NCBI RefSeq assembly: GCF_040427915.1
Contig: NZ_JBETXJ010000002.1
Span: forward strand, 1,178,001 to 1,242,000
Length of the DNA: 64,000 nt
Direction of reading: 5' to 3'
From: Gardnerella vaginalis
Lineage (GTDB): Bacteria > Actinomycetota > Actinomycetes > Actinomycetales > Bifidobacteriaceae
Notes under the pieces: model-generated
The model's database searches: none
What the model was told of the DNA's origin: nothing
What the model saw: only the letters and a program-made list of their open reading frames with translations
Translations under genes and position numbers: made by a program
Shown: positions 1 through 8,921 of the stretch, piece after piece
Position numbering within the stretch: position 1 is the stretch's first letter
Layout of the letters: every line of letters begins with the position of its first letter

Positions 1-1116
1 ACAGTAGTAACTGGTGCAATGTGCGGTAAAGCAACTCTTAAAGGTGTTGTTGATGACCGTTACAGTGTTGACATTATTATTCAAGGCAAGAATGTTGATG
101 AATCTTTAGCTGCCGACATTTCAAAGATTAGTGGAATAAAGCATACTGAGTTGCTTCCTGCAGTTCCTATGACTTTTAAGAACGCTAAGGGCAAAACTGA
201 GTACGCTATGGCAGCTGGAGTTGATAATGTAAATCAACTTAGAAATGTAATGCACACTGACCTTGATGGCGTTAATATAAACAAAGATTCTGTGCTTTTG
301 CCTAAGTTTAATAACGAAGGTGGAGAGCCTTTTGATCTTAAAAAAGGAAATCTTAATCTGCAAGCTTACGTAGAAAAGTACAGTTCTGGTGAAGATAGTG
401 TAGAAAATGTTACTCCATTTACTGGCATGAATACAGACTCTAGTAATAACGATAAGAGCATTACTGTAAAGCAAGTTCAGTTTAAGACGTATCGAAATGT
501 TGGTGTGTATTCAAATAATACTGCTTTTGTGAGCAAATCCTACTTCAATAACTACCTTAAGCCTACAACGCATATTTTGCTCATTTCGGTAGACTCTAGC
601 AAAGCTAATCTTGTAGATATTGCTAAAAACATTCGAAATGTTACATCTAGTTATGCGGAGGTTATGGCTACTGGAAGCGTGTTTGAGCGAGCAAAGTGGG
701 AGAGTACTATTGACATAATGATGATGTTGCTTGTTGGCTTAATAGCAGTAGCTGTTGTGATTGCTTTAATAGGCGTTGCAAACACATTAAGCTTGTCTGT
801 TATTGAGCGAACCAAAGAATCTGCAACTTTGCGCGCAATAGGCATGACAAGAGGCCAGGTTAGAAGATCTCTTGCGTTGGAAGCAACGTTGATCTCCCTA
901 ACAAGCACTGTTTCTGGCTTGATTGTTGGAACGGTGTTTGGATGGATTGGATCCTACATGGTATTTAGCACAATTGGCAAAGTTCCGTTTGTAATTGATT
1001 GGACTATTTACGCGGTTCTTGCTCTAATCGCTTTACTTGCAGCGCTTCTTTCCAGCGTGCTTCCAGCTCGTAGAGCAGTGAAGTCTTCGCCAGTGGTTGC
1101 GCTCGCAGAAGAATAA
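1..1116 (+). CDS. ABC transporter permease, FtsX/MacB type (5' truncated)
   Basis: The reading frame is open to the first base, so the start and N-terminal part lie outside the window. The visible part begins with a mostly soluble extracytoplasmic (MacB periplasmic-core-like) region of about 230 residues. It ends with an FtsX domain: three hydrophobic segments (around IDIMMMLLVGLIAVAVV, LEATLISLTSTVSGLIVG and IYAVLALIALLAALLSS) and the family signature ERTKESATLRAIGMTRGQV in the cytoplasmic loop. Such permeases pair with a LolD/MacB-type ATPase and export peptides or lipids, or work in envelope stress. The ATPase gene would be expected upstream and is not visible. Substrate unknown. A strong terminator follows the stop codon. 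Confidence 0.9.
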   Translation, partial: TVVTGAMCGKATLKGVVDDRYSVDIIIQGKNVDESLAADISKISGIKHTELLPAVPMTFKNAKGKTEYAMAAGVDNVNQLRNVMHTDLDGVNINKDSVLLPKFNNEGGEPFDLKKGNLNLQAYVEKYSSGEDSVENVTPFTGMNTDSSNNDKSITVKQVQFKTYRNVGVYSNNTAFVSKSYFNNYLKPTTHILLISVDSSKANLVDIAKNIRNVTSSYAEVMATGSVFERAKWESTIDIMMMLLVGLIAVAVVIALIGVANTLSLSVIERTKESATLRAIGMTRGQVRRSLALEATLISLTSTVSGLIVGTVFGWIGSYMVFSTIGKVPFVIDWTIYAVLALIALLAALLSSVLPARRAVKSSPVVALAEE

Positions 1117-1161
1117 ACTGTATGTTGTTATAACATATATTAAATTAATTATAAAAACAGA

Positions 1162-1200
1162 AATAATGCTGGTGTAGTTGTGCATCAGCATTATTTTTTT
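1162..1200 (+). terminator. Rho-independent terminator after the FtsX-type permease
   Basis: A 13-bp stem (AATAATGCTGGTG with CATCAGCATTATT, one G-U pair), an 8-nt loop and a run of seven T's lie 45 bp after the stop codon. Confidence 0.85.
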
Positions 1201-1488
1201 CTACATAACGTGCGACACGCAGAAAAAATAATGTGATGTACGTCAAAAAAATAAATAAATTTTATGCATAAAATACAATTGTTTAGATATTATTAATATT
1301 GATTAATATTTTTTATCGGGAAAATCGAAAAAATTAAGTATTAAATATTTGTTATAACAACTTAATCGAAAAATTTTTCGATTATTTGACGTTGGAATCT
1401 TATTTATTTCTCTGTTATGCTCTTTGGTTGACTGCTGACATAAGCATAAATTAAATATGAGGCCGCTACGAGCAAGGAGTAGAAGAAT
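1201..1488 (+). promoter_or_regulatory. AT-rich upstream region of the envelope protein gene
   Basis: No gene is visible. The stretch is very AT-rich. It contains inverted ATTAAGT/ACTTAAT copies, a perfect 20-bp palindrome (1364-1383) and a possible promoter: TTGACT at 1428 with TTAAAT 17 bp further on. An AAGGAG ribosome-binding site sits at 1474-1479. The promoter is a weak match, and the palindrome could be an operator. Confidence 0.35.
1364..1383. repeat. Perfect 20-bp palindrome AATCGAAAAATTTTTCGATT
   Basis: The two 10-bp halves are exactly self-complementary with no spacer, about 105 bp upstream of the start codon at 1489. A related AATCGAAAAAATT lies at 1323. It is too far from any stop codon to be a terminator for the permease, so a protein-binding site is more plausible. 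Confidence 0.6.
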
Positions 1489-2979
1489 ATGGTAACGGTC
1501 AATAAAAAATCTGCCGCAGTGATTGCAGGAATCGTGTTGTTATTAATGCAAAGCCCAATGCCAGCGTGGGCGCAAGAAGCTGTAAGTGGATCAGAACCAA
1601 ATAATGTTGTCGATGCATCTGATAACAAATTCGGTAAATTAGAAGATTTAGATTTGGGTGCTAAAGATCCAGAGACACAAGACGAATTAATTGGTAGTCG
1701 TAAAAGTGCAAAAAATAATTTAAAGATTTATGAAAACAAGTTAAAAGAATTAGAAATAAAAGTTAAGATTTTAAATGAACTTGTAAAAAAAGAATTGGAA
1801 GATAGTAATAATAAAACTGATAAAATTGAAGAATTAGAACACAGAATGGAATCTGCTTCTGAATCTGATTTTGATCGTCTTAATGGAGAGAAAATAAAGC
1901 TAGAAGCAGAGAGAAAAAATATAGAAAACAATCTTAGTGACAATGATAAGAAGTTGAATTCTGCTGACGAAGATTTGAGAAAATATAATATATATTTACA
2001 AAATGCAAGGCAACAAGTAGCAGAATATGAACGAAAACTTAAGGATAATTTTGGTGTAAATATTGATGATCTTGATAAGGAAGAAAATAAGGTTCAAGAA
2101 GAAACAATGAAGCCTGATTCTCCTGCACCAGCTCCACGTACAGAGTCAGATACTACAGTTGATGCACCAAATGACTCTACTAAGTCGAAGGAAGAAGTTG
2201 AGAAGTCCATTCCAGAAGTAAAATCTCCAGAGACTAAAGTTACTGAAGAAAAGGCTACACAAGAAAAAGATTCTGTGCAGACTAAACCGAAGGATTCTAA
2301 AGTTGATTCGCGGTCTTCAGATAATAAATTTGCATCTTCTGAATATAGATCTTCGCAAGTAGAATCATTAGAATCTAAGAAATCTAAAGCGAAGAGTGTT
2401 GAAGCTGAATCGACTCCTTCTTCATCTGTAGCAGCACGCCCAGCAGAATCCTCTGTAACACCATTTGCTCCAGTTTCTGAACCAAAAGTTGTTCCACAGA
2501 ATGCTACATCCAAGGAAACTCCTGCGGCTTCTGTTGAAAACTCACAAAATGCATCTACTGTTTCTACTGCGTCAGATGTTACTGCTGCTTCCACAAATGT
2601 GAGCACTCCTGCGGCTTCTGTTGCACCTGCTACACATGCTGCATCTCCTGCACCAGTTGCAGCGCAGCCAGCATCGCCGGTATCTCATCCAGCAGAATCC
2701 GAAGCAAATAACGCTTCTAGTAGCGAAAAGGCCGATACTCAAAATAATGAAGAAAATAAAAAAGACGAAAATACAGAAAATGAAGATGTAAAAGAAGATT
2801 CAAAAACTGTTGAAGAAGCCGATAAGTTATCTGAAGCTAAAAGCGATAACTCAAAAGCACCATCGAACAACAATAATCTTGTAGTTGCTGGCGCTGTTGT
2901 AGGAACAATGGCAATCGGTGGTTCTGCAGCTGCAGGTATTTATATGAGTCGCGGTGGCAAAATTCGCTTTTCTAAATAA
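1489..2979 (+). CDS. Secreted, membrane-anchored coiled-coil protein with Pro/Ala/Ser-rich region (unknown function)
   Basis: 496 residues. The N-terminus is a signal peptide (lysines, then AAVIAGIVLLLMQSPMPAWA ending in an Ala-x-Ala cleavage site). Residues about 70-205 are charged and heptad-like, predicted coiled coil (KNNLKIYENKLKELEIKVK). Residues about 205-460 are low-complexity Ser/Pro/Ala/Glu/Lys, like a wall-spanning stalk. A final hydrophobic segment (VVAGAVVGTMAIGGSAAAG) is followed by a short basic tail, with no LPxTG motif. A 19-bp repeat, at 2518-2536 and 2605-2623, lies inside the stalk. The start is supported by AAGGAG 9 bases upstream. It is probably a surface or cell-wall protein. 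I recognise no family and can assign no function. Confidence 0.8.
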   Translation: MVTVNKKSAAVIAGIVLLLMQSPMPAWAQEAVSGSEPNNVVDASDNKFGKLEDLDLGAKDPETQDELIGSRKSAKNNLKIYENKLKELEIKVKILNELVKKELEDSNNKTDKIEELEHRMESASESDFDRLNGEKIKLEAERKNIENNLSDNDKKLNSADEDLRKYNIYLQNARQQVAEYERKLKDNFGVNIDDLDKEENKVQEETMKPDSPAPAPRTESDTTVDAPNDSTKSKEEVEKSIPEVKSPETKVTEEKATQEKDSVQTKPKDSKVDSRSSDNKFASSEYRSSQVESLESKKSKAKSVEAESTPSSSVAARPAESSVTPFAPVSEPKVVPQNATSKETPAASVENSQNASTVSTASDVTAASTNVSTPAASVAPATHAASPAPVAAQPASPVSHPAESEANNASSSEKADTQNNEENKKDENTENEDVKEDSKTVEEADKLSEAKSDNSKAPSNNNNLVVAGAVVGTMAIGGSAAAGIYMSRGGKIRFSK

Positions 2980-3065
2980 AACTTAGGATTGCGGATAATC
3001 AAATACAGATAGCTAAAATAGCTTAATGCGAACATAAATAGCACAAATAATATAAATAAAATTAA

Positions 3066-3127
3066 AATGCGGTTGCAATTCGATCGTTCAATGAAGAATA
3101 GATTAATTTTGCAGCCGCATTATTTTA
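3066..3127. terminator. Bidirectional terminator between convergent genes
   Basis: A 13-bp stem (AATGCGGTTGCAA with TTGCAGCCGCATT, one G-U pair) encloses a 30-nt loop with T-rich flanks on both strands. It lies between the convergent envelope protein and response-regulator genes. Confidence 0.65.
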
Positions 3128-3136
3128 TAAGAATAA

Positions 3137-3856
3137 TTAAACAAGACTGTTTTCGTAAGCAAACACAACAGCTTGAACTCTGTCTCTTGCTTTGATTTTT
3201 CCTAAAATATGAGCAACATGCGTTTTAACTGTTGGCAAGCTAATAAACAGTTTATTAGCAATCTCTTGGTTAGATAGTCCGTGAGCAATTTCTACAAGAA
3301 CTTCGCGCTCGCGATCTGTTAAATCATTTAAGCAATAATTGTAAGCGTTTGCGCTTTGCTCGTTTTTAGTAGCAATCTCTTCTTTTGATTTTTCTTCATC
3401 GTTAGGCTTAGAGATCATTGACTCAATTAAGCGCTTTGTAGCAGTTGGAGCAATAATTGCGTTTCCTTGATACACAGTCCGTATTGAATTAAGCAATGTT
3501 TCTGGCTCTGTGTCTTTAAGCAAAAATCCCGATGCGCCCGTATGAATCGCAGCCATAACATATTCGTCTAAATCAAAAGTAGTTAAAATAATAATGCGCG
3601 TATTGGCGTTAGTGTCTTCTTTTAAGATTTTGCGCGTAGCTTCCAAACCGTCCATGTTAGGCATGCGCACGTCCATCAAAATAACGTCTGGATTTTCCTT
3701 TGACGCAACTTCTACAATTTCATTGCCATTCGCTGCTTGCGCAACAACTTGCATGTCTTTTTGCGAGTTGATTACCATAGTAAATCCTGCGCGCACAAGC
3801 TCCTGATCGTCTGCTATTGCGACTCGAATTACTCCATTGTTTTCCATATTTTCCAT
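3137..3856 (-). CDS. Two-component response regulator, NarL/LuxR family
   Basis: 239 residues. The N-terminal receiver domain has the acidic pair in IADDQELVRAGF, the phospho-acceptor Asp in VILMDVRMPNMDG and the conserved Lys in GFLLKD. A linker of about 50 residues rich in Lys/Glu/Asn is longer than usual. The C-terminal LuxR helix-turn-helix (LTDREREVLVEIAHGLSNQEI, then SLPTVKTHVAHILGKI) binds DNA. The gene begins 9 bp after the stop codon of the kinase gene, so the two are co-transcribed and form a cognate pair. No clear ribosome-binding site precedes the first ATG. The fourth codon is also ATG (3847) and is a possible start. Regulon unknown. Confidence 0.93.
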   Translation of the reverse strand: MENMENNGVIRVAIADDQELVRAGFTMVINSQKDMQVVAQAANGNEIVEVASKENPDVILMDVRMPNMDGLEATRKILKEDTNANTRIIILTTFDLDEYVMAAIHTGASGFLLKDTEPETLLNSIRTVYQGNAIIAPTATKRLIESMISKPNDEEKSKEEIATKNEQSANAYNYCLNDLTDREREVLVEIAHGLSNQEIANKLFISLPTVKTHVAHILGKIKARDRVQAVVFAYENSLV

Positions 3857-3865
3857 AGTATCAAC

Positions 3866-6400
3866 TTACTGTTGCTTATTTAATGTGTTGTGTTGAATTT
3901 GTTCATCAAGCGAAGGAGCAGGGCGAACCGCAATCTTAGCTACATTTGCACTATTATTTGATGAATCAACGCTCGAACCTGTTTCTCGCAAAATTCCAAG
4001 TAGTTTTCGCATGTACCTAAGTGCTGAGCGACCTTCATCTCCAATGTTTTTAAAAGCTTTACTAATCGCTTCAATTTGTTCTTGCTTTGTCTCTTGCTCT
4101 AGTTTTGTTGACTTTAGCTTTTCTGCATTGCTATTTGATTTTTCGTATTCATTTAGCATATCGATTCCACTATTTGCAGCATAAATTACTTTATGCAATG
4201 TAACAGCAACTTTTTGCTGAATATTTGAGCTAAGTCGCTGCCGCTCGGCGTTCGCTGCAAGTACTTCTAGCTGTTTTTGTTCTTGTTCTAATTCTGTTCT
4301 GCGCGCTTTTAGAATCAGCAAATTATTATCATCGTTTCTGCGGTAATAAGCAAATGTAATAGCAGTAAAACAAATTAACGCAACTATAAAACCAAAAACT
4401 AATCCTACGGACGCCGTTTGCATAATATCATAAAAATTGGTTGTGTACGCATTAGATGCAAAAAATCGTATTGGAGTTTCATTTTGTGGAATATTTTTTG
4501 ATGCAACACCAATTTTTACAGCAAAAATAGCAGATTCGGCGAGCACTACTGCGCTAACCCATTGCCATGCGTGCTTTTTGCCATAGAGCACAGCCGCATA
4601 AACAATGGTTGGTATAAAGAAATTAGCAAATAAAATATTAGGCAAGCATATAAGCTGTATTGCAGAAAATACTGCTGCAACAATTGCGCATGTAGTTGGA
4701 GCTTTTCTACGAAACATGAATGGCACCATGGTTGTAAGAGTAAATACTCTATAAAGTATTTGTAATGAAAGCGAGCTTGAATATTGCGAAGTCATTCCAG
4801 TTCCAACAATAAAATCGTAAGTTGGTATAAAAAGCATTAGAACAGTCCAAGTCGATGCATAAATAACATCGCCAATAAGCCAATGTTGTTCAAACCATTG
4901 TGATACTTTCTCAATCCTATTTTGTGAATTATTTGCTGCTGGCAAAACTTTTGATGAGGTTTTATTGCTTGTATTTGCTGGTTTTTCTTTCGTTGATAAT
5001 GGATTATTAACTTTTATGTTCTTATAAGTAGCGTTAGTAATACTATTTAATGCAAAAGCAGTAGTGTTTGATTGATCTGTACTGTAAGAGTATGGAATAA
5101 AAGCAGCAATACTAAATGTTCCATCGTTTTGTATTCCATAATCAAGTGTTCCATGAAGATTTTCAATGCGCTCTTTCATGCCAATTAAGCCATAACCATT
5201 TTTATGTGGCACACCACTATTTTGCTCTTGATTAGCTTCAAGCTTGTGTACTTCATTTGTGATTTTTAGTGTTAAGCCTTGTTCGTTCCACTGTTCGTGA
5301 ATGTTTATTTTAATGCCATTTCCTGCATGCTTTCGAATATTAGTAAGAGATTCTTGAACAACGCGGTATGCAACGGTTTGTGCGTCCGTGTTAAGTCTAT
5401 TTTGAGAATTTATGCCATCAACGGTATGCCAAAAAATATTTTTAGGAGATGCAATTTTTGCTTGCTCAATAAGAGAAGGTATGTGATTGAAATCCAATTG
5501 AGCGGATGGAGCGTCTGTTAAAGCTTCTAGCAGTCGACGCATGTCGTGAACGGCGCGCTCTGCTTCGTTTTTAATAATATGCATTGTTTTTTTAGCAAGA
5601 GAAATATCTTGTGTAGCGGCATAACGACCACCGTCTGCTTGAACAATAATAATAGAAAGCGTGTGAGCAACAATATCGTGCATATCCCTAGCGATTCTAG
5701 CGCGCTCTGCAGTAATGGCAATATGCTGAGCTTTCTTTCTGTACGCGCGAATAGCGTTATTGTTCTCTTGTAAAAGTTGAATAGTGTGCACGTGAGTGCG
5801 CTGCCAGTAGCCAATAATAACCGTAATTGTAGTAATAATAATCGCAAAAATTATAGTAGGAATTGCACAATCAAGTATAATTGAAACGCAATTTTTTATG
5901 TTACTACTATTTATATTTTTTACGCTGCAAGAATAACTAGCTTTTGAATGATTGATGCCATATATTGGCCCCATTGCAATATTCCACGATATTGCTGCGC
6001 AAGATAATACTGTTGTTATGTAAGCTGCAATAACAAAAGCTTTTGAATGTTCTGGATTTCCGCGAGCAATAGCATTAACAAGTAGCACGAAACCAAAGAA
6101 ATCAGCAAAAAGTTGAGTAGGGCCAAATATTACTTGTACGATGCATGCAACAATAAAAATAACAGCTGTGTGTTCGGGCCATAGTTTTCGTACTGAAAGT
6201 AATGATGCAATAACAATATTTATAAGATAGGTTGTAATTAGCGAACTTTGCGTCAAGAATCCGTCAACATTGCTTATAGTATATCGATTGGTTGAAAGTA
6301 TAAAAAGAATAAGCGGAATAATGCCCCACAATATATCGTTTAGCGTAAGCTCAGTGCGTAAGCGTTGTATAGCTCTGTTAAACGTGTGAGATATTTTCAT
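3866..6400 (-). CDS. Sensor histidine kinase (HisKA_3 type) with a second, degenerate kinase-like half
   Basis: 844 residues from ATG 6400 (a TTG 12 codons earlier keeps the frame open, but neither start has a good ribosome-binding site). The first half has about six membrane segments, a HisKA_3 dimerisation helix with the phospho-acceptor in RARIARDMHDIVAHTLS (near residue 240) and an ATPase domain ending with the G-box GYGLIGMKERIENLHG (near 403). An Asn/Ser/Thr-rich linker leads to a second set of membrane segments (about 515-680). The second half ends in a helix, ERQRLSSNIQQKVAVTLHKVI (near 725), that mirrors the H-box without its His, then RSALRYMRKLLGILR, which resembles HisKA_3 helix 2. 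No ATPase domain follows. It partners the regulator immediately downstream. The signal is unknown. Confidence 0.9.
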   Translation of the reverse strand: MKISHTFNRAIQRLRTELTLNDILWGIIPLILFILSTNRYTISNVDGFLTQSSLITTYLINIVIASLLSVRKLWPEHTAVIFIVACIVQVIFGPTQLFADFFGFVLLVNAIARGNPEHSKAFVIAAYITTVLSCAAISWNIAMGPIYGINHSKASYSCSVKNINSSNIKNCVSIILDCAIPTIIFAIIITTITVIIGYWQRTHVHTIQLLQENNNAIRAYRKKAQHIAITAERARIARDMHDIVAHTLSIIIVQADGGRYAATQDISLAKKTMHIIKNEAERAVHDMRRLLEALTDAPSAQLDFNHIPSLIEQAKIASPKNIFWHTVDGINSQNRLNTDAQTVAYRVVQESLTNIRKHAGNGIKINIHEQWNEQGLTLKITNEVHKLEANQEQNSGVPHKNGYGLIGMKERIENLHGTLDYGIQNDGTFSIAAFIPYSYSTDQSNTTAFALNSITNATYKNIKVNNPLSTKEKPANTSNKTSSKVLPAANNSQNRIEKVSQWFEQHWLIGDVIYASTWTVLMLFIPTYDFIVGTGMTSQYSSSLSLQILYRVFTLTTMVPFMFRRKAPTTCAIVAAVFSAIQLICLPNILFANFFIPTIVYAAVLYGKKHAWQWVSAVVLAESAIFAVKIGVASKNIPQNETPIRFFASNAYTTNFYDIMQTASVGLVFGFIVALICFTAITFAYYRRNDDNNLLILKARRTELEQEQKQLEVLAANAERQRLSSNIQQKVAVTLHKVIYAANSGIDMLNEYEKSNSNAEKLKSTKLEQETKQEQIEAISKAFKNIGDEGRSALRYMRKLLGILRETGSSVDSSNNSANVAKIAVRPAPSLDEQIQHNTLNKQQ

Positions 6401-6529
6401 AACTACTAGGCTAGTACACGGCACTTTATAGAACAATCGAACTTTAGTATGATTTATATAAGAGTGTGTATTTTTGTATGTGATTTGTTATTGCAATGTT
6501 GCATGCGAGTGCAGAAAGGAATGTTTACA

Positions 6530-7909
6530 ATGGCACTGCTAGCAAAGTATTACGTACCAGGATTGTATGTAGAAGAGCGCGCAATCGATGTTCCTTTAGA
6601 CTGGGAGCAAAACACTCCAGGCGATTCTATTAAAGGGGAGACGATTCGCCTATTTTGCAGAGTTATTTGTGCTCCAGAACATGCGCATGACGATTTGCCT
6701 TTGCTAGTGTTTTTGCAAGGAGGCCCAGGGGGACAGTGCCCTCGTCCGCTTTCGCCGTCTAGCGATGGTTGGATTCAAGAGGCAATTAAGCATTTTCGTG
6801 TTGTTCTTCCAGATCAGCGTGGCGTTGGGCGCTCTTCTAGAGTAGATGCTTCTACGATTAAGCGCATGGCAGACGACGGAGTGAGCGTAGAGCGGCAAGC
6901 ATGGTACTTAAAGCGATTCTTAGCAGATTCTATTATTCGCGATTTTGAGCATTTGCGCTTAACTGAGTTTAATGCAAAGCCGTGGGTTTCTTTGGGTCAA
7001 AGCTATGGTGGATTCTTAACGCTTACGTATTTGTCTCTTTTCCCACAGGGCTTACTTGCAAGCTTTACAACTGGCGGTATTCCTCACATTCCAGCTAATG
7101 CTATAGAAGTTTACGAGCATACGTTCCCGCGTATGGCTAGAAAAACTGAGCAATTCTATGAGCGTTATCCGCAGGATGTTGCGCGCGCTGCAGCTATTGC
7201 AGATAGGATTTCTCAAGGAGATGTTTTCTTGCCTAATGGCGAAAAGCTTACGGTTGAGCGCTTTCAGACTCTTGGTTCATCTTTTGGCATGAAGCCAAGT
7301 TTTGAAAGAGTTCATTGGCTTATTGACTCTGCATTTTCGGATGGAGATGGCTCTCTTAAGGCGTTTAAACATGGTGGTGGAACAGCAGACGGCTATTTAA
7401 GCGATGAGTTTCTTTATGGTGTTATGGATGCAACGTCTTCTAGTCCGCTATATTGGCCACTGCAAGAGTTCATTTATGCGGATGGTGAATTAGATCATCC
7501 AATTCGTTGGGCAGCTCAGCAAGTTCGAGAAACAATGCCAGAGTTTGCTGGCAGTGCGCGTCCGCTTTTGTTTACTGGCGAAGCTATGTTTCCGTGGATG
7601 TTTGATCAGCAAAAAGCTTTGCAACCGTTCTTGCCAGCTGTTGATTGCATGATGAACGATATGCAATTTGGCAAGATTTACGACTTAGATCAACTCGCAA
7701 ATAATGAAGTTCCTTTGCAAGCAGCGGTTTATTTCGATGACTTGTATGTTGATTCTGGTCTTCAGCTAGACACTTTATCTCATATTTCTAACTCTCATTA
7801 TTGGACTACTAACGAGTTTGAGCACGATGGTGTTCATGGAGACTTTGTGTTCCGTCATTTGCTAGAAGAGGCAAAGAATCGTGGAGATTTAGAGTCTATA
7901 TATAAGTGA
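6530..7909 (+). CDS. Alpha/beta-hydrolase, prolyl aminopeptidase-like (peptidase S33)
   Basis: 459 residues from ATG 6530, chosen because AGAAAGGA ends 9 bases upstream; earlier in-frame starts lack a site. The fold markers are the oxyanion-hole motif LQGGPGGQC, LPDQRGVGRSS, the nucleophile elbow LGQSYGG (catalytic Ser), an Asp in YFDDLYVDSG and a C-terminal His in HDGVHGDF. Length and motifs fit the larger proline iminopeptidases, which remove N-terminal proline from peptides in the cytoplasm. It has no signal peptide. It diverges from the kinase gene across a short intergenic region and seems monocistronic. Exact substrate preference cannot be read from the sequence. Confidence 0.87.
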   Translation: MALLAKYYVPGLYVEERAIDVPLDWEQNTPGDSIKGETIRLFCRVICAPEHAHDDLPLLVFLQGGPGGQCPRPLSPSSDGWIQEAIKHFRVVLPDQRGVGRSSRVDASTIKRMADDGVSVERQAWYLKRFLADSIIRDFEHLRLTEFNAKPWVSLGQSYGGFLTLTYLSLFPQGLLASFTTGGIPHIPANAIEVYEHTFPRMARKTEQFYERYPQDVARAAAIADRISQGDVFLPNGEKLTVERFQTLGSSFGMKPSFERVHWLIDSAFSDGDGSLKAFKHGGGTADGYLSDEFLYGVMDATSSSPLYWPLQEFIYADGELDHPIRWAAQQVRETMPEFAGSARPLLFTGEAMFPWMFDQQKALQPFLPAVDCMMNDMQFGKIYDLDQLANNEVPLQAAVYFDDLYVDSGLQLDTLSHISNSHYWTTNEFEHDGVHGDFVFRHLLEEAKNRGDLESIYK

Positions 7910-8060
7910 TATAAGTAATCTAAGTTATATAAGCGATAAGTAACTTTTGATTAAAGTACCTAACAAATGATTAGATATACAAGTTGTATGTACAAACGAT
8001 TAGATGCTTAATAGAAAGTTAGTATTTAGTTTATTGTTTACTTATTAGGGAGATTGGTTA

Positions 8061-8864
8061 ATGAGTTCTAACTCAATTGGAACCGTTGGATTTATTGGCT
8101 TTGGAAACATGGCTCAAGCGATTGCACAAGGTCTGATTCGCGCTAATGTTTTGCAAGGAAAAGATATGGTTGCATGTGCAGCCCACTTTGAAAAACTTGT
8201 TAATACTACGAGCAAATTTGGTGTAAAAGCTTTAAAAAGTGCGTGTGAAGTTTGCGATGCTAGTGATATTTTAATTCTGGCTGTAAAACCAAATCAGATT
8301 GAAGAAGTTCTGCAGACTATCGCAAAAACTATTGTGGATAGAAAAATAGCAATTATATCCGTTGCAGCAGGCTGGACTATTAAGCATTACCAGAATCTAC
8401 TTGGAAAAGATGTTCACGTGCAATGCATTATTCCAAACACGCCAATCGCAGTTTGCCAAGGAGTCACTTTAGCAGAAAATGAAAATACGCTAACAGATAG
8501 TCAACTAGAAGCTTTTAACGCGATTTTTGAGCCTATATCTTTAGTTGAACGAGTAGATAGCGAGCACATGAATATTGCAATGTGTGTTTCTAGCTGCGCT
8601 CCAGCTTTTACAGCTATGTACATGGAAGCTTTAGCGGATGCTGGCGTAAAGTACGGTCTAAAGCGAGATTGCGCATATCGTTTGGCTGCAAAGATGATTG
8701 AGGGAGTAGGTGCTCTGTATATGGATACTCGCATTCATCCAGGCGTTATGAAAGACGCTGTATGTTCTCCTGGAGGCACTACGATTCGAGGTGTTGCAAA
8801 GCTCGAATCCTGTGGTTTTAGGGGAGATGTTATCAGCGCTGTTGATGCAATTCAACAAAAATAA
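8061..8864 (+). CDS. proC: Pyrroline-5-carboxylate reductase
   Basis: 267 residues. It catalyses the last step of proline synthesis, reducing 1-pyrroline-5-carboxylate with NAD(P)H. The N-terminal Rossmann motif is VGFIGFGNMAQAIAQGLI, followed by ILAVKPNQIEEVL. The C-terminal family signature is seen around DAVCSPGGTTIRGVAKLE. Length is normal. The start is fixed by AGGGAGA just upstream. The gene follows the prolyl aminopeptidase, so proline release and proline synthesis sit side by side, though 150 bp of AT-rich DNA with two near-identical 14-bp repeats (7963 and 7992) separates them. Confidence 0.95.
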   Translation: MSSNSIGTVGFIGFGNMAQAIAQGLIRANVLQGKDMVACAAHFEKLVNTTSKFGVKALKSACEVCDASDILILAVKPNQIEEVLQTIAKTIVDRKIAIISVAAGWTIKHYQNLLGKDVHVQCIIPNTPIAVCQGVTLAENENTLTDSQLEAFNAIFEPISLVERVDSEHMNIAMCVSSCAPAFTAMYMEALADAGVKYGLKRDCAYRLAAKMIEGVGALYMDTRIHPGVMKDAVCSPGGTTIRGVAKLESCGFRGDVISAVDAIQQK

Positions 8865-8921
8865 AACAATACGAGTATAGTGGAGTCGTCAATTCCTCTA
8901 GCTGGTCTAAAGTAGGTAATT

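Noticed and set aside
2094..2606. Minus-strand Ser/Glu/Val-rich frame inside the envelope protein gene
   Set aside because: Antisense of a low-complexity Pro/Ala/Ser region; no start signal.
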